Positions 1-9,044 of a stretch of 41,984 bases of DNA are shown here, one piece after another. The DNA lies in contig NZ_QBFD01000046.1 in the NCBI RefSeq assembly GCF_003335585.1, positions 1,078,742 to 1,120,725 on the forward strand. Direction: 5' to 3'. How positions within the stretch are numbered: position 1 is the stretch's first letter; every line of letters starts with the position of its first letter. The position numbers were made by a program, and so were the translations under genes. This stretch comes from Sulfitobacter sp. DFL-14. Its GTDB lineage: Bacteria; Pseudomonadota; Alphaproteobacteria; Rhodobacterales; Rhodobacteraceae. The notes below the pieces were generated by a model that worked only from the letters and a program-made list of their open reading frames with translations, ran no database searches and had not been told where the DNA came from.

Positions 1-310
1 CGTAAGGGAATGACCTCGGTTTGGTGCGGCGGACCATGTCTTCGGATGTGGGCCAAAGCGAGCGTTTGCAAGGCTGTTTCCTCGGCCGACCAAGCGTATG
101 CCTGCTGAAAAGAACGTGTTGTCCAAGTCAAGTACACTAACCAGAGACATGACGCTGCACCCTGCACGGGTTGTGGCTATCAGCATGTCTCGTTGTCCAG
201 ACGATAGTCTGGGCGGGAAAAAGTATGCTTTTGAACCAGGATAAGGAGGATCAGTTTCTTACCAGCTTCTGATCGTCGCGCGGGACGCAAGTCTTGCTTT
301 TTCTGGATCA
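1..310 (+). other. 3' part of the 16S-23S internal transcribed spacer
   Basis: This stretch lies directly before the 23S rRNA, so it is the distal end of the internal transcribed spacer. I see no tRNA in it; any tRNA-Ile/tRNA-Ala typical of alphaproteobacteria would lie upstream of the window. Bases 287-317 are complementary, with few mismatches, to 3198-3228 beyond the 23S. Together they form the long stem that RNase III cuts to release pre-23S. The open reading frames here are not protein genes. Confidence 0.8.
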
Positions 311-448
311 AATCAAGCGCGAAAAGGGCGTTTGGTGAATGCCTTGGCAGTAAGAGGCGATGAAAGACGTGATACTCTGCGATAAGCCATGGGGAGCCGA
401 GAATAGGCTTTGATCCATGGATTTCTGAATGGGGCAACCCACCTGATA

Positions 449-510
449 CTGTGTTATTGTTACCCGCTTCGGCGGCGATCAATAATGCGGTAAAACAGGT
501 ATTTCTAGAC
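449..510 (+). other. 23S helix 9 intervening sequence
   Basis: Where E. coli 23S has a short helix-9 hairpin, this gene has about 60 nt. The outer stem is 'acctg' with 'caggt'; the inner part pairs 'gttattg' with 'caataat' and closes on 'cgcttcggcg'. In alphaproteobacteria extended helix-9 stems are cut by RNase III, giving a separate 5.8S-like 5' fragment of 23S (established for Rhodobacter and Rhizobium relatives). Cleavage in this strain is inferred. Confidence 0.75.
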
Positions 511-1387
511 TGAATACATAGGTTTAGAAAAGCAAACCCGGGGAACTGAAACATCTAAGTACCCGGAGGAAAGGAAATCAATTGATACTCCCCTAGTAGC
601 GGCGAGCGAACGGGGACCAGCCGAGCCATGAGTGTGGTTAGAATGCGTTGGAATGCGCAACCAGAGTGGGTGATAGTCCCGTATAAGAAGCATGATTGGA
701 CGTATTAAGTAGGGCGGGACACGTGAAATCCTGTTCGAAGATCGGAGGACCACCTTCGAAGGCTAAGTACTCCTTACTGACCGATAGTGAACCAGTACCG
801 TGAGGGAAAGGTGAAAAGCACCCCGACGAGGGGAGTGAAACAGTACCTGAAACCGAACGCCTACAATCAGTTGGAGGGTCCTTGCGACCTGACAGCGTAC
901 CTTTTGTATAATGGGTCATCGACTTGGTCTCACGAGCAAGCTTAAGCCGTTAGGTGTAGGCGCAGCGAAAGCGAGTCTTAATAGGGCGTTGAGTTCGTGG
1001 GATCAGACCCGAAACCGAGTGATCTAGGCATGGCCAGGTTGAAGGTAAGGTAACACTTACTGGAGGACCGAACCCACATCCGTTGAAAAGGATCGGGATG
1101 AGCTGTGCCTAGGGGTGAAAGGCCAATCAAACTCGGAGATAGCTGGTTCTCTGCGAAATCTATTTAGGTAGAGCGTCATCCGAATACCCTCGGGGGTAGA
1201 GCACTGGATGGGTAATGGGGCCCCACAGGCTTACTGATCCTAACCAAACTCCGAATACCGAGGAGTACTAGATGGCAGACACACGGCGAATGCTAACGTC
1301 CGTCGTGAAGAGGGAAACAACCCTGACCTCCAGCTAAGGCCCCTAATTCATGGCTAAGTGGGAAAGCAGGTGAGACGGCCAAAACAA

Positions 1388-1418
<31 letters not shown>

Positions 1419-1532
1419 TAAAGATAGCGTAACAGCTCACTGGTCTAATTAAGCTGTCTTGCGGCGAAGATGTAACGGGGCTCAAGCCATGAGCCGAAGC
1501 TGAGGATGCATTTATTGCATGGTAGCAGAGCG

Positions 1533-1660
1533 TAGTGTGACATAAGACTTTGTCTTTATGACCTTTTGTACCACCAAGATCGATTATGAGAGTGTTCGCA
1601 CTCAAGTAGCCGAAGGCGGTAGTGCAGAAAAAGGTCAGAAAAGACGTAGTCTTTTCTGTG
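1533..1660 (+). other. 23S domain III insertion (helix 45 region)
   Basis: From 'gagcg' (1528) to the conserved 'gacatgagtagcgac' block (1709) there are about 181 nt, against about 66 nt in E. coli, so roughly 115 nt are extra. The insertion has its own hairpins. One is the near-palindrome around 1550-1560 (cataagac / gtctttatg). The other is a perfect 10-bp stem, cagaaaagac / gtcttttctg, with loop 'gta' around 1637-1659. Insertions here are known intervening-sequence sites in alphaproteobacterial 23S; fragmentation is inferred. Confidence 0.7.
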
Positions 1661-2215
1661 AAGCTGGCGCGTGAGCGATCCGGTGGAGAGATCACTAGTG
1701 AGAATGATGACATGAGTAGCGACAAAGAGTGTGAGAGACACTCTCGCCGAAAGTCCAAGGGTTCCTGCTTAAAGCTAATCTGAGCAGGGTAAGCCGACCC
1801 CTAAGGCGAGGCCGAAAGGCGTAGTCGATGGGAACCAGGTTAATATTCCTGGGCCAGATGGAAGTGACGGATCTCGAGGGTAGTTCATCCTTATCGGATT
1901 GAATGGGCTGCTTAGAGGTTCCTGGAAATAGCTCCATCGCTAGATCGTACCCTAAACCGACACAGGTGGACTGGTAGAGAATACCAAGGCGCTTGAGAGA
2001 ACTATGTTGAAGGAACTCGGCAAAATACCTCCGTAAGTTCGCGAGAAGGAGGCCCGGTTTCTAGGCAACTAGAGGCTGGGGGCACAAACCAGGGGGTGGC
2101 GACTGTTTATTAAAAACACAGGGCTCTGCGAAGTCGCAAGACGACGTATAGGGTCTGACGCCTGCCCGGTGCCTGAAGGTTAAAAGGAGGGGTGAGAGCT
2201 CTGAATTGAAGCCCA

Positions 2216-2298
<83 letters not shown>

Positions 2299-2553
2299 CG
2301 ACTTCCCCGCTGTCTCCAACATAGACTCAGCGAAATTGAATTACCTGTCAAGATGCAGGTTTCCCGCGGTTAGACGGAAAGACCCCGTGCACCTTTACTA
2401 CAGCTTCACACTGGCATTAGGCCGAACATGTGCAGGATAGGTGGTGGGCTTTGAAGCCGGAACGCTAGTTTCGGTGGAGCCTCCCTTGAGATACCACCCT
2501 TGTTCTGCTTGATGTCTAACCGCGGTCCGTTATCCGGATCCGGGACCCTGTGT

Positions 2554-2589
<36 letters not shown>

Positions 2590-2731
2590 CGTAACGGAGG
2601 CGCGCGAAGGTTGGCTCAGAGCGGTCGGAAATCGCTCGTTGAGTGCAATGGCAGAAGCCAGCCTGACTGCAAGACTGACAAGTCGAGCAGAGTCGAAAGA
2701 CGGCCATAGTGATCCGGTGGTCCCAAGTGGG

Positions 2732-2780
<49 letters not shown>

Positions 2781-3205
2781 ACTGCCCAAGAGTCCATATC
2801 GACGGCAGTGTTTGGCACCTCGATGTCGGCTCATCTCATCCTGGGGCTGGAGCAGGTCCCAAGGGTACGGCTGTTCGCCGTTTAAAGAGGTACGTGAGCT
2901 GGGTTTAGAACGTCGTGAGACAGTTCGGTCCCTATCTTCCGTGGGTGTAGGATACTTGAGAGGAGTTGCCCCTAGTACGAGAGGACCGGGGTGAACGATC
3001 CACTGGTGGACCAGTTGTTATGCCAATAGCAGTGCTGGGTAGCTATGATCGGACAGGATAACCGCTGAAGGCATCTAAGCGGGAAGCCCCCCTCAAAACA
3101 AGGTATCCCTGAGAGCCGAGGTAGACCACCTCGTCGATAGGCCAGAGATGTAAGCGTGGTAACACGTTCAGTTGACTGGTACTAATTGCTCGATAGGCTT
3201 GATTT

Positions 3206-3385
3206 GATCCAGTAGAAGCAAGACTTCTGCTTATCAATCAAAAGCATACACATACATTAGCTGTACTGACTTGGACACAGCCGTTCCTTCCGGAATGGCA
3301 AAAGAGCGGGAACGCGCATCCAGCGATGCGCCGCCTCCCGCCCGAGACCTTCCGCTGTGCGGAAGGCTCGTGGAGGATTTGTTTG
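3206..3385 (+). other. 23S-5S spacer with rRNA processing stems
   Basis: Bases 3206-3228 form the 3' arm of the pre-23S processing stem. The hairpin ccttccg-ctgtg-cggaagg lies at 3348-3366. Bases 3376-3392 (aggatttgtttggtttg) pair with 3496-3512 to form the pre-5S stem, with one G-U and one mismatch. No gene is visible. Confidence 0.7.
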
Positions 3386-3501
3386 GTTTGGTGATCATAG
3401 CGCGAGCAAAACACCTGGTCCCATCCCGAACCCAGCCGTTAAGTGCCGTAGCGCCGATGGTACTGCGTCTTAAGACGTGGGAGAGTAGGTCATCGCCAAA
3501 C
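3386..3501 (+). rRNA. rrf: 5S ribosomal RNA
   Basis: About 116 nt with typical 5S structure. The terminal helix 'gtttgg' / 'ccaaac' closes the molecule. The conserved 'cccatcccgaacccagccgt' block (3419-3438) and the 'tgggagagtaggtcatcgcc' 3' domain are present. It lies 180 nt after 23S, as expected in an rrn operon. Confidence 0.95.
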
Positions 3502-3558
3502 CTAACAAGTCCTCCAATTTGTATCTCTCTTCGATGATCAGATAATTCGACTTAGTGG

Positions 3559-3635
<77 letters not shown>

Positions 3636-3662
3636 AGTCTTTTCCGATATAACCGCCATTCA

Positions 3663-3692
3663 ACGCCGCTCTATGCGGCGTCTTTGTTGTTT
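3663..3692 (+). terminator. intrinsic terminator of the rrn operon
   Basis: A 7-bp stem acgccgc / gcggcgt with loop tctat is followed by ctttgttgttt. It sits 28 nt after tRNA-fMet and fits the end of the ribosomal transcript. Confidence 0.8.
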
Positions 3693-3797
3693 CAACTGCG
3701 GTCTTTCTTCAGATTTGCACAAATGGTCTGCGTTTCTGGGTCTCGTAACGCCCACGCGTATCTCCTATCTGTTGAGAAAGACAGGAAAGGAACCGCC

Positions 3798-4271
3798 ATG
3801 ACAGATCACGCCACCATCGGTCACGTACACCTTCGGGTCAGTGATCTTGACCGCGCCATCGCGTTTTACCGGGATATTCTGGGGTTCGAGATCACCCAGA
3901 AGTACGGCAATAGGGCTGCCTTTCTGTCGGCGGGCGGCTATCACCATCACATCGGGCTGAACACCTGGGAGAGCCTGGGCGCCACGCCGCCGCCGCCGGG
4001 GCATACCGGGCTTTATCATTCGGCGTTTCTCTATCCGGACCGGGCCAGCCTTGCGGCCGTGCTCAAGCGGGTGGTCGAAGCGGGCATTCCGCTGGACGGC
4101 GCGGCGGATCACGGGGTGAGCGAGGCCATCTATCTGCGCGATCCTGATGAAAACGGGGTCGAGATCTATCGCGATCGGGCGCAGGCAGACTGGCCCCGCG
4201 ATGCTGCAGGAAAGCTGTTGATGGCCAATGAGCGGCTCGACGTTGCAGCCCTGCTGGCCGAGGCACCATGA
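3798..4271 (+). CDS. VOC family protein (glyoxalase / extradiol dioxygenase-like)
   Basis: A 157-residue protein with two vicinal-oxygen-chelate beta-alpha-beta modules. The first module opens with 'IGHVHLRVSDLDRAIAFYR' and the second ends with 'IYLRDPDENGVEIYRDR'. Candidate metal ligands are His10, the histidines of 'YHHHIGLNTW' and the Glu of 'GVEIY'. The pattern is like CatE-type catechol-2,3-dioxygenases, but the substrate cannot be told from sequence. The frame is open back to 3684. I chose ATG 3798 because it follows a good ribosome-binding site (aggaaagga, 3783-3791) and matches the family N-terminus. An HDAC-like gene follows 83 nt downstream on the same strand. Confidence 0.85.
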   Translation: MTDHATIGHVHLRVSDLDRAIAFYRDILGFEITQKYGNRAAFLSAGGYHHHIGLNTWESLGATPPPPGHTGLYHSAFLYPDRASLAAVLKRVVEAGIPLDGAADHGVSEAIYLRDPDENGVEIYRDRAQADWPRDAAGKLLMANERLDVAALLAEAP

Positions 4272-4354
4272 GCCCCAATTGATCAGGCGTCCACGATGGA
4301 CAATCCCGTTCCGCTGAGCCAGTTTCGGCGCAAGGTTTCTGGAGGGAAAGTATC

Positions 4355-5461
4355 ATGGCAACTGGATTTTACTGGCACGAACGCTGTTTCTGGCATGCAG
4401 GCGGCAATTATGCCCTGACATTGCCAGTGGGCGGGCTGGTACAGCCGCAGGTCAGTGGCGGACTTCCCGAAAGCCCCGAGACAAAGCGCAGGTTGAAAAA
4501 CCTGATGGATGTCACGGGGTTGAGCGCGGAACTGGTTCAATGCAGCGCGCCGGAAGCGGACAGGGAAACCCTCGAACGGGTTCATCCCGCGCAATACCTG
4601 GATAAATTCAAGGCGGTATCTGACGCCGAAGGTGGCGAAATCGGTCATCATGCGCCGTTCGGTCGGGGTGGCTACGAAATTGCGACACTCTCTGCGGGTC
4701 TGGCCTGCGCCGCGGTTGAGGCTGTGGCGACGGGAAAGCTCGACAACGCCTATGCGCTGACGCGCCCGCCGGGCCACCATTGCGAGCCTGACAGCCCGAT
4801 GGGTTTTTGCCTGCTCGCGAATATAGCCATTGCGGTCGAAGCCGCGGTCGCGCGGGGCGATGTGAAACGTGTCGTCGTGCTGGATTGGGATGTGCATCAC
4901 GGCAACGGGACGGAAAAGATCTTCTATGACCGCGACGATGTACTGACGATCTCGCTCCATCAGGAAGGCAATTATCCCGCAACAACGGGCAAGATAACAG
5001 ATCGGGGCAGGGGCGCCGGAGACGGTGCCAATATCAATCTTCCGCTGCACGCGGGGTCAGGTCATACAGCCTACCTGCACGCGATGGACCGGGTTGTGAT
5101 CCCCGCCATCGAGGCCTTCAAGCCCGATCTGATCATCGTTGCCTGCGGTTTCGATGCCTCCATGGTTGACCCGCTTGCCCGGATGCAAGCGACCTCGGCA
5201 ACCTTTGCTGAGATGACCCAGCGGATCAAGGACACAGCGGCCCGCCTCTGCGATGGCCGCCTTGTGCTGGTTCATGAAGGGGGGTATTCCGAAGCCTATG
5301 TGCCGTTCTGCGGCCATGCCACCATCGCGACACTTGCGGGCAGTGCCATCACGGCACCCGACCCGATGTTGTCAGCATTCAATATCCGCCAGCCTTCGCC
5401 AGCCTTTGATGCCTTCCTGCGCCAGTCGATAGACGACATGGCGAAAACACTAGGACTCTGA
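4355..5461 (+). CDS. HDAC-family deacetylase / acetylpolyamine amidohydrolase-like
   Basis: A 368-residue zinc amidohydrolase of the class II histone-deacetylase superfamily. In bacteria these act on acetylpolyamines or other small acetylated amines, or on acetyl-lysine; the substrate here is unknown. The active-site set is complete: HH at 141-142 ('RPPGHH'), zinc ligands Asp179 and His181 in 'DWDVHHGNGT', Asp267 in 'CGFDAS', and the transition-state Tyr311 in 'HEGGY'. The length is normal for a single catalytic domain. ATG 4355 has the ribosome-binding site ggaggg at 4341-4346. It is probably co-transcribed with the nitroreductase 10 nt downstream, whose ribosome-binding site overlaps this stop codon. 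Confidence 0.9.
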   Translation: MATGFYWHERCFWHAGGNYALTLPVGGLVQPQVSGGLPESPETKRRLKNLMDVTGLSAELVQCSAPEADRETLERVHPAQYLDKFKAVSDAEGGEIGHHAPFGRGGYEIATLSAGLACAAVEAVATGKLDNAYALTRPPGHHCEPDSPMGFCLLANIAIAVEAAVARGDVKRVVVLDWDVHHGNGTEKIFYDRDDVLTISLHQEGNYPATTGKITDRGRGAGDGANINLPLHAGSGHTAYLHAMDRVVIPAIEAFKPDLIIVACGFDASMVDPLARMQATSATFAEMTQRIKDTAARLCDGRLVLVHEGGYSEAYVPFCGHATIATLAGSAITAPDPMLSAFNIRQPSPAFDAFLRQSIDDMAKTLGL

Positions 5462-5470
5462 GGACCGAAT

Positions 5471-6049
5471 ATGCCCATCGCCAATCCCGACGCCCTGAAT
5501 TTCCTGCAGACCCGCCGGTCGCGCCCGTCAAAGACATTGGGTCTGCCCGTGCCTGATCGCGCAGCGCTGATGCCCCTGCTGACAGCCGCCGCCCGGACGC
5601 CGGACCATGGCAAGCTGGAGCCCTGGCGCTTCATCGTGTTGGAGCGGGGCGCATTGCAAACCCTTGCCGAGGTGGCAGGGCAGCGGGGCAAGGAGCTGGG
5701 CCTGGCGCCAGAACAGATTACCAAGGGCCGCAGCCAGTTCGATGACGGGCAATTGGCGGTCTTGGTGATCGAAGTGCAAAGACCGTCCGAGAAAGTGCCC
5801 GCGATCGAACAGACCTATTCGGCGGGTGCGGTATGCCTGTCGCTGTTGAACGCGGCGCTGGCCAGTGGCTGGGGCGCGAACTGGCTGTCCGGTTGGCCCT
5901 CGCATGATCGGGGCTTCATGCGCGATGGTCTGGGCCTGGAAGATCACGAACGGATTGCGGGGATCATTCACATCGGGACGGAGACCTCCACCCCCCCGGA
6001 ACGGCCGCGCCCCGAAATAGAGAGCATCACGACATGGCTATCGGACTGA
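5471..6049 (+). CDS. nitroreductase family protein (YdjA-like)
   Basis: A 192-residue flavin oxidoreductase. The N-terminal 'LQTRRSRPSK' holds the arginines that bind FMN phosphate. 'TPDHGKLEPWRF' and 'GANWLSGWP' are the usual short-nitroreductase blocks, and the end 'GIIHIGT...PERPRP' is characteristic. It would use NAD(P)H to reduce nitro compounds, quinones or enones; the natural substrate is not deducible. The gene follows the HDAC-like gene by 9 nt and overlaps the next gene by 16 nt, so the three form an operon. Confidence 0.88.
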   Translation: MPIANPDALNFLQTRRSRPSKTLGLPVPDRAALMPLLTAAARTPDHGKLEPWRFIVLERGALQTLAEVAGQRGKELGLAPEQITKGRSQFDDGQLAVLVIEVQRPSEKVPAIEQTYSAGAVCLSLLNAALASGWGANWLSGWPSHDRGFMRDGLGLEDHERIAGIIHIGTETSTPPERPRPEIESITTWLSD

Positions 6050-6741
6050 TCGTCAATTCATTCTTCCTGGCAATTGGACAGCTGAGCGACCCGCGGTTTC
6101 GCCGGGTCTTTCTGCTGGGTGTGGTGCTGTCGCTGATGTTGCTGATCGGTTTCACCGCTGGTTTTGCCTGGTTCACCGAAGCGATCACGCCCGATGAGGT
6201 CTGGCTTCCGATCCTGGGCGAGGTTCAGTGGATTGACGATTTCCTGTCCTGGGGCGCTGCGTTCCTGCTGATGTTTCTGTCGGTGTTCCTGATGATCCCG
6301 GTTGCCTCGGCGATCACCTCGATGTTCCTGGACGAGGTTGCGGACGCGGTAGAGGCGAAACATTTCCCGGAATTACCCCGGGCGAATTCGGTATCTTTTG
6401 GCGATGCCCTGCGCGATACGGTGAATTTCCTTGGCGTGCTACTGGCCGCGAACATCTTTGCCATCGTGCTGTATCTGATGTTCCCGCCCTTTGCGCCGCT
6501 GATCTTCTGGGCAATGAACGGGTTCCTGCTGGGCCGTGAATATTTCACGATGGTGGCGATCCGCTGGGTCGGCAGGGCAAAGGCGAAGGCGCTGCGCCGG
6601 CAGCACATCGGCACGATCTGGGTGGCAGGCACGCTGATGGCGGTGCCCTTGTCAGTGCCGCTGGTGAACCTGCTGATCCCGATCCTGGGGGCTGCGACCT
6701 TTACCCATCTGTACCACGGCCTGACCATGCGCCGGCCCTGA
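6034..6741 (+). CDS. EI24-domain (CysZ-like) membrane protein
   Basis: A 235-residue integral membrane protein with about four hydrophobic spans: residues 25-50, 70-95, 135-160 and 195-225. The arrangement 'SAITSMFLDEVADAVE' after the second span matches the EI24/CysZ superfamily. CysZ imports sulfate, but there is no cysteine gene nearby, so sulfate transport is only one possibility. The start ATG lies inside the end of the nitroreductase gene (16-nt overlap), suggesting translational coupling. Its last 41 nt overlap the convergent DUF1467 gene. Confidence 0.8.
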   Translation: MAIGLIVNSFFLAIGQLSDPRFRRVFLLGVVLSLMLLIGFTAGFAWFTEAITPDEVWLPILGEVQWIDDFLSWGAAFLLMFLSVFLMIPVASAITSMFLDEVADAVEAKHFPELPRANSVSFGDALRDTVNFLGVLLAANIFAIVLYLMFPPFAPLIFWAMNGFLLGREYFTMVAIRWVGRAKAKALRRQHIGTIWVAGTLMAVPLSVPLVNLLIPILGAATFTHLYHGLTMRRP

Positions 6742-6994
6742 ACCAGGTTTCCACATCCGCGATACTGATCCATTCCGACAGGATCACAGTGGCTGCCACG
6801 GCCCAGATGACCAACGCGATGGCAGTAGTCCACAGCGCCTTTTTACCAAGATGATGATGTTCCGGCGCACCGGCATGTGTGCCCGGCACGATGTCGTTCA
6901 GATCGCCCTGGGTCTGCACCCGGATCGGCAGGATGATCAGGAACATCATCGCCCAGATCACGACAAACAGGACTATGCCCGAGGTGATACCCAT
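6701..6994 (-). CDS. DUF1467 family small membrane protein
   Basis: A 97-residue protein with two transmembrane helices (about residues 3-24 and 54-75) separated by a polar loop with 'HAGAPEHHHLGKKA'. The N-terminal 'GLVLFVVIWAMMFLIILPIRVQTQGD'-type segment is typical of DUF1467, a family of unknown function common in alphaproteobacteria. The gene starts 3 nt after the methylmalonyl-CoA epimerase gene and is surely co-transcribed with it. That pairing recurs in the group (from memory of such genomes). Its stop lies inside the convergent EI24-like gene. Confidence 0.82.
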   Translation of the reverse strand: MGITSGIVLFVVIWAMMFLIILPIRVQTQGDLNDIVPGTHAGAPEHHHLGKKALWTTAIALVIWAVAATVILSEWISIADVETWFRAGAWSGRGTDG

Positions 6995-6997
6995 GGT

Positions 6998-7402
6998 TCA
7001 GACCTGCTCCAGCTCGACCAGGGCGCCGTTGAAATCCTTGGGATGCAGGAACAGAACCGGTTTCCCATGTGCGCCGATCTTCGGTTCCCCCGTGCCCAGC
7101 ACGCGTGCGCCGGTGGATTGCAGGTGATCGCGTGCAGCGATGATGTCATCAACCTCGTAGCAGATGTGGTGAATGCCGCCTGACGGATTCTTGTCCAGAA
7201 ACCCCTGGATCGGAGAGTTTTCCCCAAGCGGGTAGAGCAATTCGATCTTTGTGTTGGGCAATTCGATGAAGATGACGGTCACGCCATGGTCGGGCTCGTC
7301 CTGCGGTGCGCCGACATTGGCCCCAAGCGCATTGCGATACTGATCCGCCGCTGCCTCCAGGTCTGGAACAGCAATGGCCACATGGTTCAAACGTCCGATC
7401 AT
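6998..7402 (-). CDS. mce: methylmalonyl-CoA epimerase
   Basis: A 134-residue VOC-fold enzyme that interconverts (2R)- and (2S)-methylmalonyl-CoA in propionyl-CoA assimilation. It starts 'MIGRLNHVAIAVPDLEAAAD' and ends 'FLHPKDFNGALVELEQV'. The metal ligands expected in the family are visible: His in 'NHVAIAV', His in 'GGIHHICYEVDD' and the Glu of 'ALVELE'. The frame is open 19 codons further upstream. I chose the ATG at 7402 because the family starts there. DUF1467 follows in the same operon. Confidence 0.93.
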   Translation of the reverse strand: MIGRLNHVAIAVPDLEAAADQYRNALGANVGAPQDEPDHGVTVIFIELPNTKIELLYPLGENSPIQGFLDKNPSGGIHHICYEVDDIIAARDHLQSTGARVLGTGEPKIGAHGKPVLFLHPKDFNGALVELEQV

Positions 7403-7493
7403 GTCAGGTATCCTTCCGGTTTGCTTCTGCCTTATGGCCCCAAGCCGGGGCGAGGGCAATGTGACACCTGCGCGCGGTGGTGGTCCGGCGGTG

Positions 7494-7508
7494 TTAACGG
7501 CGCATTAG
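7494..7508 (+). promoter_or_regulatory. CtrA-like box TTAA-N7-TTAG
   Basis: TTAA at 7494-7497 and TTAG at 7505-7508 are separated by exactly 7 nt, 46 nt before the response-regulator start. The CtrA consensus is TTAA-N7-TTAA, so there is one mismatch. A chance match in a 150-nt intergenic region is possible. Confidence 0.35.
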
Positions 7509-7553
7509 CCATCGCTGGATATTCTCTGAGTCGTTATCGGATTGGAGACGACA

Positions 7554-8273
7554 ATGGACAGCATCGATCCCTTCACCGCCCAACTTCCGCAACCCACGGC
7601 AGCACGCCCCTTGCTGGGCCTCACGGTTCTTGTGATCGAGGACAGCCGCTATGCCTGCGACGCGATGCGCCTGCTTTGCCTGCGGTCGGGTGCGCGGATC
7701 AGGCGGGCCGATTGCCTGCGGTCGGCCCGGCGGCATCTTCAGGTCTACCGCCCTTCGATTGTCGTCATCGACCTTGGCCTGCCCGATGGCAATGGCACCG
7801 ACCTGATTGCGGAACTTGCGGCCAGCCAGCCCCGGGTACAGGCATTGTTGGCGATGTCCGGCGACACCTACCTGGAGGGGGAGGCGATGGCAGCGGGGGC
7901 GGACGGTTTCCTTGCCAAACCGCTCGTTTCGATCGCGGGTTTTCAGGAAAAGATATTGTCCCTGCTGCCCGAAGAGCGCCACCCGCAGGGGCCGCGCATT
8001 CTGGACGATGCCGTCGTCATTCCCGACCGTATCGCATTGCAGGACGATATGGCCCATATTGCCGAGGTGCTGGAGGACCCGCCCGATGACCACGCGCTGG
8101 ATTACGCGGCGCAGTTCCTGACCGGTGTCGCGCGTCTTGCAGAGGACAAGCCGCTGGAAGCTGCGGCACATGCACTGGCCGCGAAAAGAGCTTTGGGAGA
8201 GGCCGCCGCTTCCGAGACGGCAATCCTCGCTGGCCTCATTCAGCACCGCCTGTCCGACAAGGTCGCGATTTAG
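7554..8273 (+). CDS. response regulator receiver protein with helical C-terminus
   Basis: A 239-residue protein. Residues 23-140 are a CheY-type receiver domain with acidic pocket Glu29/Asp30 ('VLVIEDS'), phosphoacceptor Asp73 ('IVVIDLGLPDGNG') and Lys122 ('FLAKPL'). Residues 160-239 are alanine-rich helices with no recognised DNA-binding or GGDEF output; they could be a degenerate phosphotransfer helix bundle. A TTG start at 7542 is possible. ATG 7554 is preferred because ggag (7544-7547) is well placed before it. No histidine kinase is adjacent. A CtrA-like box lies just upstream. Confidence 0.85.
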   Translation: MDSIDPFTAQLPQPTAARPLLGLTVLVIEDSRYACDAMRLLCLRSGARIRRADCLRSARRHLQVYRPSIVVIDLGLPDGNGTDLIAELAASQPRVQALLAMSGDTYLEGEAMAAGADGFLAKPLVSIAGFQEKILSLLPEERHPQGPRILDDAVVIPDRIALQDDMAHIAEVLEDPPDDHALDYAAQFLTGVARLAEDKPLEAAAHALAAKRALGEAAASETAILAGLIQHRLSDKVAI

Positions 8274-8311
8274 CGGGAGTGGCGCCGAGGCCTGCAAACC
8301 CCATGGCAAAG

Positions 8312-8330
8312 CCCGCGCTCAGAGCGCGGG
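8312..8330 (-). terminator. weak intrinsic terminator at the acetyltransferase 3' end
   Basis: An 8-bp stem, cccgcgct / agcgcggg, straddles the stop codon of the minus-strand acetyltransferase and is followed on that strand by ctttgcc. The U-run is short, so termination is uncertain. Confidence 0.4.
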
Positions 8331-9044
8331 ATCGCTGGCGGCGCGGACAAGGCCGGTCAGATCGCCCAGGCTTTCGCGTTGCCGACCGTCCTTGTCGAAA
8401 TTGGCCGGGGCGAGCCAGGCTTCGAAGGCTTCTTTCAACGCGGGCCATTCGGAATCAATGGCCGCAAACCAGGCGGTATCGCGGTTGCGCCCCTTGACCA
8501 CCACCGCCTGACGGAAAATGCCCTCATAGCTCAGCCCAAGCCGCTGCGCGGCCCGGCGGGAGGGCATGTTCAATGCGTCACATTTCCATTCATACCGCCG
8601 ATACCCTGCTTCAAAGGCCCATTTCATCATCAGGTACATGGTTTCGGTGGCCGCGCGTGTGCGTTGCAGCGCCGGGCTGAAGTTGATGTGCCCGACCTCG
8701 ATTGAGCCGGCGGCCGGGGTGATGCGCAGATAACTTGCCACCCCTTCCCAGGCCCCGCTCTCCAGATTGCGGATCGCATAGAAAAACGGGTCCTGCTGGC
8801 CCTCATGCTCCCGCGCCCAGCGATGATATTGCGCGGCCGATGAAAATGGCCCGTAAGGCATATAGTCCCATACCGCGTCATGCTCCGCATAAGCGCGGTA
8901 GAGCAAGGCGGCGTGAACATCTGCGGAAAGCGGGGCGAGCCGCGCATAGCTGCCGGTCATGGTGTCGCCCGAAGGACGCGGTGGCGGCGTCCAGTTCGGT
9001 ACAGGCGGCCCGACAGGCCGGGAAGGGGAAGAAACGTCAGTCAT
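8319..9044 (-). CDS. GNAT family N-acetyltransferase (RimJ/RimL-like)
   Basis: A 241-residue acetyl-CoA-dependent acetyltransferase. It has the layout of RimJ/RimL-type GNATs: 'GSYARLAPLS' as the first strand, 'GVASYLRITPAAGSIEVGHINFSPALQRTRAATE' covering the acetyl-CoA-binding core, and 'CDALNMPSRRAAQRLGLSYEGIFRQ' near the end. The acceptor is unknown. The frame continues 36 codons upstream, but ATG 9044 (MTDVSSPSRP) is the plausible start because the extension is unlike the family. It is convergent with the response regulator. Confidence 0.87.
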   Translation of the reverse strand: MTDVSSPSRPVGPPVPNWTPPPRPSGDTMTGSYARLAPLSADVHAALLYRAYAEHDAVWDYMPYGPFSSAAQYHRWAREHEGQQDPFFYAIRNLESGAWEGVASYLRITPAAGSIEVGHINFSPALQRTRAATETMYLMMKWAFEAGYRRYEWKCDALNMPSRRAAQRLGLSYEGIFRQAVVVKGRNRDTAWFAAIDSEWPALKEAFEAWLAPANFDKDGRQRESLGDLTGLVRAASDPAL

